Positions 16,776 through 23,995 of a stretch of 42,241 nt of DNA are shown piece by piece. The stretch spans positions 1-42,241 of the forward strand of contig CAIYUV010000139.1 of the NCBI GenBank assembly GCA_903929475.1, written 5' to 3'. A program made the position numbers and the translations under genes. Each line of letters opens with the position of its first letter. The first letter of the stretch is position 1. Origin of the DNA: an uncultured Spartobacteria bacterium (lineage in GTDB: Bacteria; Verrucomicrobiota; Verrucomicrobiia; Chthoniobacterales; Chthoniobacteraceae). A model generated the notes under the pieces. That model saw nothing but the letters and a program-made list of their open reading frames with translations, did no database searches and was not told the DNA's origin.

Positions 16776-16857
16776 TGTCCCGGAGGGACAGCGCGAGCTT
16801 AGCCGGTGGTGACAACCACCGGATCACGCCCCAAAACGCCAACGCCCCGGAGGGGCG
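16776..16857. repeat. Cluster of three palindromes (REP-like intergenic element)
   Basis: Three hairpins follow one another: TGTCCCGGAGGGACA (16776-16790), a 20-base palindrome with 8-bp arms CCGGTGGT/ACCACCGG (16803-16822), and CGCCCCGGAGGGGCG (16843-16857). The first and third share the CCGGAGGG core. There is no coding potential across them and no T-run after any stem, so a terminator is unlikely. The arrangement resembles repetitive extragenic palindromes. Confidence 0.65.
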
Positions 16858-16912
16858 GCGGATTGCGGGCCGCGCGAATTCCAACGCCCTGCCATAAACC
16901 GCCCCATTTCCC

Positions 16913-18583
16913 ATGAAGCCCGCGCTTTCACGCGCGCGCCGATCCGATATGCCGCGTGATGAAGATGAAATCTCAAAACTCGAAAACATAGATGTTTCAA
17001 CTTTCCCGCGTTTGATCCTCTATGTTCAGTCACATATGAAAAGTGGCAACGCCGGCAAGGAGCTTTATAAACAGTTGCGCGTTTTGTCGTGGGAGGAACT
17101 CTGGGGCGGGGAAGTGCCGCGATTTGAGCGGGCGGGGGAGCGGGAGCGGTTTGAAAGGGTGAGCGTCATCCGCGCGGTGGGCGTGGTTTTTGCCGAGTCC
17201 GGCCCCGCGGGGAAAAAGGAGGAGGTGCGGCAGTGGATGCGCGGGCTGCTCAAAGACCCGCAGGAAAAAATCCGCCGCTACGCGATGACCGAATTGCCCA
17301 AGCTCGGAGCGAGCACGGAGGATGAGGCGGAAATGCTCGCGCTTTTGCGCAAGGGCGCGAACGAGCGGGAAACAAAATACCTCGGCAGATCGCTCGGCAG
17401 GATTGGCGGGAAGGCCACGCTCGACGCGCTGGAAACACTCGCCGCGAAGGGCGCGCCGGATGCGCAGACGGTGCAAAAGGTGAAGGCCGGCGTCGCGCGC
17501 AGTGAGGCGCCGAGCCGCATCGTGATGGATCGTGCGGTCGCAGATTTCGCGGGGCTGCGCATTCATCTGCGCGGGCGTGAGGGGCTGGAGGGCATCGTGC
17601 GCGGGGAAGTGGAGGAGCAGGGGAGATTTCGCGTCGAGGACGTGCAGCCGGGGCTTGTCGTCGTCACCGCGAAGGCGGCGTTCACGCTGGCGGATGTTTT
17701 TGCGCTGCGCTGCTTCGGCACTGTCGGCTTTGTGCTCGGTTTTGTGAAAAGCGCGGGCGAGGCCGACTCCAACGAGGCGCTGGCGAAAGTGATCGCGTCC
17801 CCGCTTTCGCAGCGCATCCTCGGCGCGCTCACCGTTGGCGCGATTCGCTATCGGCTCGAATTCATCGGCAAGGGCCACCGGCGCGGGGCCGTGCGCGAAA
17901 TCGCGAACCGCGCTTACGAACTTTGCCCGCAAATCCTCAACGACGCCCGCGAAGCGCCGTGGGCGGTTGATATTCACCCCACGCCGAACGGCGACTCCGT
18001 CGAATTGCGCCCGCGCATTGCGCCCGACCCGCGCCATGTCTGGCGGCTCGATGACGTCGCCGCCGCATCGCATCCGCCGCTCGCTGCGTGCATGGCCCGC
18101 CTCGCTGGTCGTGCGGAGAACGAAAACGTTTGGGATCCCTTTTGCGGCTCCGGCCTCGAACTCATCGAGCGCACTTTGCTCGGCGGCGTGAGGCGCGTCT
18201 TCGGCAGCGACCTCAGCGCCGATGCCATCGCGATTGCAGAGCGCAACTTCGCAGCCGCCCATCGCGGCCCGGTGAAAGCGCGTTTCGCCTGCTGCGACTT
18301 CCGCGATTTCCCCGCCGTTGAAAAACTCCCGCCCCGCAGCCTCACCCTCATCATCACGAACCCGCCCCTCGGACGCCGCGTCCCCATTCGCAATTTACGA
18401 GGTTTGTTTGACGACCTCTTCGCCGTCGCCGCCGCCGAACTCGCTCCCGGCGGACGCCTCGTCCTCACGAATCCCTTCCACATGGAAAGCCCGCAGCCTT
18501 CGCTCAAACTCGCCGCGCGCCAGCTCGTGGACATGGGTGGCTTCTCCTGCCGCATGGAGCTTTATCGAAAGGCCATGCGTTAA
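16913..18583 (+). CDS. HEAT-like/THUMP-like/methyltransferase fusion (UPF0020/RlmL-Trm14 type)
   Basis: A 556-residue cytosolic protein in three parts. Residues about 30-190 are helical repeats of HEAT type (RRYAMTELPKLGASTEDEAE, KYLGRSLGRIGGKATLDALE). Residues about 205-330 look like the THUMP-containing N-terminal part of RlmL-type enzymes (LRGREGLEGIVRGEVEEQGR). The C-terminal ~190 residues are a class I SAM methyltransferase: motif I VWDPFCGSGLELIERTLLGG, then FGSDLSADAI, and motif IV ITNPPLGRRV. Motif IV is the NPPY/NPPF of guanosine-N2 methyltransferases with Leu at the third position. It probably methylates a guanosine in rRNA or tRNA. HEAT repeats on such an enzyme are unusual. The start is uncertain: the first 12 codons look like intergenic sequence, and the ATG at 16949 (MPRDEDEIS) may be the real one. 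Confidence 0.85.
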   Translation: MKPALSRARRSDMPRDEDEISKLENIDVSTFPRLILYVQSHMKSGNAGKELYKQLRVLSWEELWGGEVPRFERAGERERFERVSVIRAVGVVFAESGPAGKKEEVRQWMRGLLKDPQEKIRRYAMTELPKLGASTEDEAEMLALLRKGANERETKYLGRSLGRIGGKATLDALETLAAKGAPDAQTVQKVKAGVARSEAPSRIVMDRAVADFAGLRIHLRGREGLEGIVRGEVEEQGRFRVEDVQPGLVVVTAKAAFTLADVFALRCFGTVGFVLGFVKSAGEADSNEALAKVIASPLSQRILGALTVGAIRYRLEFIGKGHRRGAVREIANRAYELCPQILNDAREAPWAVDIHPTPNGDSVELRPRIAPDPRHVWRLDDVAAASHPPLAACMARLAGRAENENVWDPFCGSGLELIERTLLGGVRRVFGSDLSADAIAIAERNFAAAHRGPVKARFACCDFRDFPAVEKLPPRSLTLIITNPPLGRRVPIRNLRGLFDDLFAVAAAELAPGGRLVLTNPFHMESPQPSLKLAARQLVDMGGFSCRMELYRKAMR

Positions 18584-18647
18584 TGGATGCAGAGGCTTTC
18601 AATCTTAACTCAAAGGGGGGCATATTGGGTGCTAGTCACTGCGCACG

Positions 18648-19292
18648 ATGAAAGCCCGACTTCTCACATTCTGTCTCGTTGTCTCGACGATGTCCGCCGT
18701 TTCAGCGCGCGCGCAGGCGGTGATCGAGGGAAAGGTGGAATTGCCGAAGGCGCGCTCCGCGCCGGTGGTGAGCAAGCGCTACGAAATCGTGAGCAAGGGC
18801 GGGGTGCTGGCGACGGACCCGCCGACTGCGGTGGTGTATCTGGAGGGGACTTTCCCGAAAGGCGCTGCCCCGGCGACGGCGAAGATGGCGCAGAAGGATT
18901 TGAATTTTGTGACGCCGCTGCTGCCGGTGCAGGTGGGGACGAAGGTGGAGTTCCCGAACGAGGACGACACGTATCACAACATCTTTTCGTATTCGCCCGC
19001 GAAGCGTTTTGATCTCGGTCGCTACCGGCCGGAGGAGCGCCCGATTCCCTCGCAGGTTTTCGACACGGCGGGGATGGTGACTTTGCACTGCGAAATCCAC
19101 GAGCACATGCGGGGGATTATTCTGGTGTTGGACACGCCGCATTTCGTGCGGAGCGACACGGAGGGAAAATACCGTCTCGCGGGGCTGCCGCCGGGGCACT
19201 ACACGCTGAAGGCGTGGGTGAATAGCAAGACGACGCTGGTGCGCGAGGTGGACTTGAAGGCAGGGGCGACGCTGCACGTGGATTTCCCGTGA
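18648..19292 (+). CDS. Periplasmic cupredoxin-like protein with carboxypeptidase-regulatory-like tail
   Basis: A 214-residue exported protein (signal peptide ending near SARAQA). Residues about 85-162 form a plastocyanin-like domain with a full set of type 1 copper ligands: His110 in DDTYHNIFS, then Cys148, His151 and Met154 in LHCEIHEHM. The last ~50 residues (SDTEGKYRLAGLPPGHYTLK) are a CarboxypepD_reg-like beta-sandwich. Similar proteins are often labelled methylamine-utilisation protein or plastocyanin. The stop overlaps the GTG start of the histidine kinase gene (GTGA), so they are translationally coupled. It may deliver a redox or copper signal to the kinase sensor domain, or serve as an electron carrier; this is inference. 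Confidence 0.85.
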   Translation: MKARLLTFCLVVSTMSAVSARAQAVIEGKVELPKARSAPVVSKRYEIVSKGGVLATDPPTAVVYLEGTFPKGAAPATAKMAQKDLNFVTPLLPVQVGTKVEFPNEDDTYHNIFSYSPAKRFDLGRYRPEERPIPSQVFDTAGMVTLHCEIHEHMRGIILVLDTPHFVRSDTEGKYRLAGLPPGHYTLKAWVNSKTTLVREVDLKAGATLHVDFP

Positions 19293-21553
19293 ACGCGCCT
19301 CTCAAACAGCGGGCGACGAGTGCGCGCAGATTGCGTGTGAGGCTGCTGATGGGGATGATGCTGGTGGTCTCCGCCATCACGGCGGCGGGTTTTTTTCTCT
19401 CGCAGCGCAGTGTGGAAAGTGGTGCGCAGCAGAGCTTGCAGCAGCGGTTCCAGTCGGAGTTTGCGAATCTACTCGGCGTGCAGGAGGCGCACCGGGCGAT
19501 GATTGCAGAACGCTGTCGCGCATTCGCCAGTGCAGTGCGGACAAGGGCGGCGTTTGAGAGCACTGAGGATATCGATCAAAAGCTCATTGAGGACCTCTAC
19601 GTGAGTGCAGGGCTCGACCTCCGCGACCTTTTGAGTGGTAACGATGATGCCGCAAATGCCAGCGCGCTTCATGCAACTTTCGTTCGCTTCATTGACAGGC
19701 ACGACAAGGTGCTCGCGCCGCCTCAGAGTCTGAAAGCAGAACCTAGCCCAGCGCCGACCGAGAAGGAGCTAGCGATGGCTGTAAGTGCTGTGGAAAAAGC
19801 CCCTGCTTTCTTTGCTTTCAGCGCGGATGGCGGGCGGGGGCGTATTGACGAAATCATCTCTACGCCGATTCTGAGCACCGAGGATGGAGATGTCATTGGA
19901 ACGATGCTGCTCGGTTTTATGCCCGCAGGTGTCAGTAAGTTATTCGCCGACACGCAAACAAGGAGCGGCATTTGGATGGATGGACGTCTTCACCTGCTGT
20001 CCGTGGGTGTGGAGACTCGCAGTGAACTCGGTGAGAGCATCGGGCGGGCGGTCGGCGGAGCGGGCAGGGAGGAGGGAAGTCTCACGGTGGCGGTGGGCGG
20101 TGCGCCGCACTTGCTGATCTACAAGCTGCTGAATCCCGGCTCGCGTTTCCCTCGCGCCTATCAAGTGTCGCTTTACCCGCTCACGGAATCGCTGGCCAGA
20201 TTGCGGCGGCTGCGCTGGCAGATTGTCGGCGCTGGCGTGTTGCTGCTGCTTGCGGCGTTGATTGCTAGCCACTTCATTTCATCGCGCCTGTCGCGGCCGG
20301 TGGAGACGCTCGAAGTGGTGTCGGCGGAGAATTTCGCGCAGCGTGAACGTGCGGAGGCGGCGCTGGAAATGACGAGCGACGAACTGCGCGTGCGCAACGC
20401 GGATTTGCTGGCGGCGCTCGCGGAGTTGAAGTCCACGCAACAGCAAATCATCCAGCAGGAGCGCCTGCGTGCGTTGGGGCAGATGGCCAGCGGCATCGCG
20501 CATGATTTTAACAACGCGCTCGTGCCGATCCTTGGTTTTTGCGAACTGCTGCAGCTCAGCCCCGACATACTCGCCGACAAGAAAAAGTCCGCGACTTATT
20601 TGGAGACAATCCGCATCGCCGCTCAGGACGCCGCGAGTGTGGTCGGGCGTCTGCGGGAATTTTACCGGGCCAACGAAGAGCACGAGAAATTTTCGCCGGT
20701 GGATCTTTCAAAGCTCGTGGAGCAGGCAATCAATTTGACAAAGCCCAAGTGGAAAGATCAGGCACAGGCCGCAGGTGCGACGGTGCGGGTGGTGCCGGAG
20801 CTTTCCACCGTGCCGCCCATCGCGGGAGAGGAGCCGGCGCTTCGCGAACTGCTCACGAATTTGATCTTCAATGCCGTGGATGCGATGCCCGACGGCGGCA
20901 TCATCACCATCCGCACGCGGCGCGACGGTGGGCGCGTGGTGCTGGAAGTCGCGGACACCGGAACCGGCATGTCCGAGGAAGTTCGCCGCCGCTGCCTGGA
21001 GCCGTTCTTTTCCACGAAGGGTGAGCGCGGCACCGGGCTCGGCCTTTCGATGGTGTTTGGCATCGTGCAGCGGCACGGCGGGGAAATTGATATTCGCAGC
21101 GCGGTGGGGAAGGGGACGACATTCGTGATCACGTTTCCGCCGCAAGCTGCCGGTGAAGTTGCCTCCAAGGATGCCGCAACGCCGCTTGCCAATCGCGCGC
21201 TGAACGTGCTCGTTGTGGACGACGAAGAACTCGTGCGCGACCTGCTCACTGCCGCGCTCACGAAGGACGGCCATCATGTAGAACTCGCGGAGCAGGGCGT
21301 GGATGGATTGCGGCGTTTCATGGCGGGGAAATTCGACCTCGTCGTGACGGACAAGGCGATGCCCGGCATGAGCGGCGACCAGATGGCTACCGCGATCAAA
21401 CAAGTGTCGCCGAAAACCCCCATCATCCTCCTCACGGGCTTCGGCCAATTTCTCGACAAGGAGAAGATTCCCAATGTAGATGTGCTCGCCAGCAAGCCCA
21501 TCGGCATCGTCGCTCTGCGCGAAGCCATCACCGCTGCACTCAAGGCCGCATGA
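19289..21553 (+). CDS. Hybrid sensor histidine kinase with C-terminal receiver
   Basis: A 754-residue inner-membrane kinase with a GTG start overlapping the cupredoxin stop. TM1 (about 19-37) and TM2 (about 311-331) enclose a periplasmic sensor of ~270 residues, probably double-Cache-like (TPILSTEDGDVIGTMLLGFM). A coiled coil follows TM2. HisKA has the acceptor His405 in GIAHDFNNALVPILGF. HATPase_c has the N box NLIFNAVDAMPDGG, G1 ADTGTGMS, the F box EPFFSTK and G2 GTGLGLSMVFG. The receiver (about 638-754) has VVDDEE, acceptor Asp688 in VTDKAMPGMSGD, the Thr of LLTGFGQ and Lys736 in ASKPIG. With no DNA-binding output in the operon, phosphate probably goes to an unlinked phosphotransfer protein or regulator. 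Confidence 0.95.
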   Translation: MNAPLKQRATSARRLRVRLLMGMMLVVSAITAAGFFLSQRSVESGAQQSLQQRFQSEFANLLGVQEAHRAMIAERCRAFASAVRTRAAFESTEDIDQKLIEDLYVSAGLDLRDLLSGNDDAANASALHATFVRFIDRHDKVLAPPQSLKAEPSPAPTEKELAMAVSAVEKAPAFFAFSADGGRGRIDEIISTPILSTEDGDVIGTMLLGFMPAGVSKLFADTQTRSGIWMDGRLHLLSVGVETRSELGESIGRAVGGAGREEGSLTVAVGGAPHLLIYKLLNPGSRFPRAYQVSLYPLTESLARLRRLRWQIVGAGVLLLLAALIASHFISSRLSRPVETLEVVSAENFAQRERAEAALEMTSDELRVRNADLLAALAELKSTQQQIIQQERLRALGQMASGIAHDFNNALVPILGFCELLQLSPDILADKKKSATYLETIRIAAQDAASVVGRLREFYRANEEHEKFSPVDLSKLVEQAINLTKPKWKDQAQAAGATVRVVPELSTVPPIAGEEPALRELLTNLIFNAVDAMPDGGIITIRTRRDGGRVVLEVADTGTGMSEEVRRRCLEPFFSTKGERGTGLGLSMVFGIVQRHGGEIDIRSAVGKGTTFVITFPPQAAGEVASKDAATPLANRALNVLVVDDEELVRDLLTAALTKDGHHVELAEQGVDGLRRFMAGKFDLVVTDKAMPGMSGDQMATAIKQVSPKTPIILLTGFGQFLDKEKIPNVDVLASKPIGIVALREAITAALKAA

Positions 21554-22804
21554 ATGAATAAGATCATCACCCTCGCCAGCCTCATGTTCACTGCGTTCGC
21601 AGTCACCGCTCCGGCGGAGGACTGGCTCGAACGCCTCAACGAAAACCTCACCGTCACTGCGCTCGACGGTGACATCCGCCTGCGCTTGAGCGGCACACTC
21701 GACTTGGAAGCCTACCACGTGGACAGGCCCGCACCGGGGCTCATCTACACGGACCACGATTTCCTTTTTAATCCGCGCCTCACCCTTTTCGTGGACGCCC
21801 AATTCGGCCCGCACGTCTATGGCTTCGTCCAGTCACGCGTGGATCGCGGATTCGATCCCTCGGAGATGAATGCCCGGATGCGCCTCGACGAATACGCTCT
21901 GCGCATCACCCCGTGGGACGACGGGAGATTCAATCTGCAAATCGGCAAGTTCGCCACCATCGTCGGCAACTGGACCAAGCGGCACGACTCGTGGAGCAAC
22001 CCCTTCATCACCGCACCCGGGCCTTACGAAAATCTCACCGGCATCTGGGACAGCTACGCGCCCGGAGATGCGGATACCCTCTACGACTGGGCCCACGTAT
22101 ACCCCGGCGAGAGCGCTGCCGAAGTGTATGCCGACAAATTCCAGCGCAATCCCATCATCTGGGGCCCCAGCTACTCCACCGGCATCTCCATCTCCGGCAA
22201 GATCGGAATGCTCGAATACGCGGCGGAGATGAAAAACTCAGCCCTCGCCTCGCGTCCCAAGTCTTGGGAAATCGGCGAAGTGGACATGGCCCACCCCACC
22301 TTCAGCGGGCGGCTCGGTTTGCGCCCCAACCCCATGTGGAACGTCGGCGTCTCCCTCAGCGCCGGGCCGTATCTCTTGGACAGCGCGCAGCCAGACCTCC
22401 TTCCCGGCCAGCGCATCGGCGACTACCGCGAATGGGTGCTCGCGCAGGACGTTTCCTTCGAGTGGCACCACCTCCAGCTTTGGGCGGAATTTTTCGAGAC
22501 CCGCTTTGAAGTCCCCAGCCTCGGCCATGTGGACACCTTCGCCTACTACCTCGAGGCCAAATACAAAATCACCCCGCAGCTCTTCGGCGCCCTCCGCTGG
22601 AACCAGCAATTCTTCGGCAACCTCCGCGACGACCTCGGCAACCCCATGCCGTGGGGGCGCGACATCTGGCGCGTGGACATGGCCCTCGGCTACCGCTTCA
22701 CCGCCAACACGCAGATGAAACTGCAATACAGCTTCCAGCATGAAGAACTGGCGCTGCACAACATCACCAACATGCTCGCCGCGCAATTCACCCTGCGGTT
22801 TTAG
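21554..22804 (+). CDS. Outer-membrane porin-like beta-barrel
   Basis: A 416-residue protein with a signal peptide (IITLASLMFTAFAVTAPAE). The rest has long alternating strands typical of a 14-18-strand porin (GDIRLRLSGTLDLEAYHVD, HVYGFVQSRVDRG, TQMKLQYSFQHEELAL) and ends in MLAAQFTLRF with the C-terminal Phe recognised by the Bam machinery. Loop segments rich in Trp, Asp and Tyr (GNWTKRHDSWSNPF, IWDSYAPGDADTLYDW) may line a selective pore. It begins immediately after the kinase stop with no gap, so it is part of the cupredoxin-kinase operon. The substrate is unknown. Confidence 0.85.
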   Translation: MNKIITLASLMFTAFAVTAPAEDWLERLNENLTVTALDGDIRLRLSGTLDLEAYHVDRPAPGLIYTDHDFLFNPRLTLFVDAQFGPHVYGFVQSRVDRGFDPSEMNARMRLDEYALRITPWDDGRFNLQIGKFATIVGNWTKRHDSWSNPFITAPGPYENLTGIWDSYAPGDADTLYDWAHVYPGESAAEVYADKFQRNPIIWGPSYSTGISISGKIGMLEYAAEMKNSALASRPKSWEIGEVDMAHPTFSGRLGLRPNPMWNVGVSLSAGPYLLDSAQPDLLPGQRIGDYREWVLAQDVSFEWHHLQLWAEFFETRFEVPSLGHVDTFAYYLEAKYKITPQLFGALRWNQQFFGNLRDDLGNPMPWGRDIWRVDMALGYRFTANTQMKLQYSFQHEELALHNITNMLAAQFTLRF

Positions 22805-22840
22805 CGCCCAGCCGGTTGTTCGTAAAAAGCCCCAAACCGA

Positions 22841-23212
22841 ATGACAAACACTCCCAAGCAGCCCACCGCCAAAAGCCGCGCGTTTCATCGAAAAGCATTC
22901 CTTCATCGCTACCTCCGCGCCCTCGGTCTTTCCGCCAGCGTCGTCAGCGTCTCGCTCGGCATCGGCATGCTCGGCTACCACTTCATCGCCGGATTAAACT
23001 GGGTGGATTCACTCCTCAACGCCTCCATGATCCTCACCGGCATGGGCCCCGTGAACGTATTGAACACCGACGCCGCCAAAATCTTCGCCTCCGCCTACGC
23101 CATCTTCTCCGGCGTCATCTTCATCAGCGCCACCGGCATCCTGCTCTCCCCAGTCTTCCACCGCGTCCTGCACCGCTTCCACATCGAGGAAAAGATTGAC
23201 GCCAATGACTAA
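22841..23212 (+). CDS. Small two-helix membrane protein, Ion_trans_2 (pore-loop channel)-like
   Basis: A 123-residue protein with TM1 (about 28-50, LGLSASVVSVSLGIGMLGYH), a short pore-like segment (SLLNASMILTGMGPVN) and TM2 (about 84-105, FASAYAIFSGVIFISATGIL). The helix-pore-helix order matches two-TM potassium-channel-like subunits, but the filter reads TGMGP instead of TVGYG, so potassium selectivity is doubtful. It follows the porin by 36 bp and closes the operon. Its last seven codons (KIDAND and stop) fall in the register of the 21-bp tandem array that follows, so the present C-terminus may have been set by the repeat. Reading through the TAA would add 83 codons. Confidence 0.75.
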   Translation: MTNTPKQPTAKSRAFHRKAFLHRYLRALGLSASVVSVSLGIGMLGYHFIAGLNWVDSLLNASMILTGMGPVNVLNTDAAKIFASAYAIFSGVIFISATGILLSPVFHRVLHRFHIEEKIDAND

Positions 23213-23505
23213 ACCTTTGGCGTCAATGGCCCAAGTATTAAAGCCAAAGACGCAACCATTGGAGCCAATGACGCAACCTTTGAACTCAAAGACCGAACCT
23301 TTGAAATCAGAGACGCAATCTTTGAAATCAGGGACGTAACCTTTGAGCTCAAAGACGCAATCTTTGAAATCAGAGACCGAATCTTTGAAGTCAGAGACTC
23401 AACCTTTGAATTCAAAGACCGAATCTTTGACGTCAGAAACGCAATCTTTGACGTCAGAGATTGAATCTTTGAAGTTAGAGAATGAATCTTTGAACATCGA
23501 AAATG
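23191..23505. repeat. 21-bp tandem repeat array, 15 units, encoding heptads
   Basis: Fifteen consecutive 21-bp units, best consensus AATCTTTGAAATCAGAGAC plus two variable bases. Units begin every 21 bases with no insertions or deletions (23191, 23212, 23233, 23254, 23275 and so on to 23485). The first unit overlaps the end of the channel-like gene and contains its stop codon. The early units are the most diverged and the middle ones nearly identical. Because 21 is seven codons, every frame encodes heptads: in the channel frame TFEIRDA/IFEIRDR-type units run to a TGA at 23462-23464; another plus frame gives SLKSETE-type units (ATG at 23343); the minus strand gives SLISKIA-type units (ATG at 23415). 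No ribosome-binding site precedes either ATG. Confidence 0.9.
23196..23226 (+). other. Hairpin straddling the stop codon of the channel-like gene
   Basis: TTGACGCCAA (23196-23205) and TTGGCGTCAA (23217-23226) are exact reverse complements around an 11-base loop that contains the TAA stop. No T-run follows, so it is not a classical terminator. It could stabilise the mRNA end or affect termination at the stop codon. It lies within the first two units of the tandem array. Confidence 0.45.
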
Positions 23506-23560
23506 CCCCGTTTTCTCTGAAGACCGCGTTTTTCACCCCCGCGCCCCCATCGCGCTCTGG

Positions 23561-23704
23561 AAATAGCCCAGCGTTTTAACGCTGGGAACCATGCTCCACC
23601 TAGACCACGAGTCCCGTCAGGGACGAAAGAACGGTTCTGCCGTCCCTGCCGGGACTTTGCTCCTTTGGGGATGCGCCCCCCAGCACTGAAGTGCTGGGCT
23701 ATTT
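23561..23704. repeat. Intergenic palindromic element with 12-bp terminal inverted repeats (copy A)
   Basis: The element is bounded by AAATAGCCCAGC (23561-23572) and its exact complement GCTGGGCTATTT (23693-23704). Inside are hairpins at both ends (CCCAGCGTTTTAACGCTGGG; CAGCACTGAAGTGCTG) and a central stem CAGGGACG/CGTCCCTG (23618-23648). The central part is homologous to 33981-34043 on the opposite strand. There is no open reading frame, so it is a non-autonomous repeat of REP or MITE type. Confidence 0.65.
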
Positions 23705-23794
23705 TCAAGGCGCAAACTCTTTCGCCTCTGGGATTGAATCTGGAAGGTCAGAAATCCCGGCGGCGGCCTGCGCGGAGCACCAAGGGTGCGAACC

Positions 23795-23933
23795 CATACC
23801 AGCCTAGGGCAACGCCCTAGGAACCCGGTCGTAAAAAACCAAAGCCCCAAAGGGGCGCGCCAAATGGGGCCGCCCTTTCAGGGCTTTGTTCATCGTGGAC
23901 GGTGGACCTAGGGCGTTGCCCTAGGCTGGTATG
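23795..23933. repeat. Nested inverted-repeat element with 27-bp perfect arms
   Basis: The outer arms 23795-23821 and 23907-23933 are exact reverse complements over 27 bases; each arm also contains its own palindrome CCTAGGGCAACGCCCTAGG. The 85 bases between them fold again (AAAGCCC with GGGCTTT; GCCCCAAAGGGGC; GCCCTTTCAGGGC). No protein is encoded. It lies downstream of the LRR gene and of the tandem array, and could be a mobile non-autonomous repeat or a bidirectional transcription barrier. Confidence 0.7.
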
Positions 23934-23995
23934 AAACCGGGCCCTTGGCCCTGCAAAACAGAACCGCCATCTTCGTCGCCAGCCATTGTCCTCCC

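Noticed and set aside
17030-18262. 410-codon open frame on the minus strand
   Set aside because: It is opposite the HEAT-methyltransferase gene, whose motifs I and IV are clear.
23209-23415. Separate minus-strand gene encoding SLISKIA heptads
   Set aside because: It has no ribosome-binding site and consists only of the tandem array, so it is treated as a property of the repeat rather than a gene.
23191-23505. CRISPR array
   Set aside because: The units are contiguous, with no unique spacers, and no cas genes are present.
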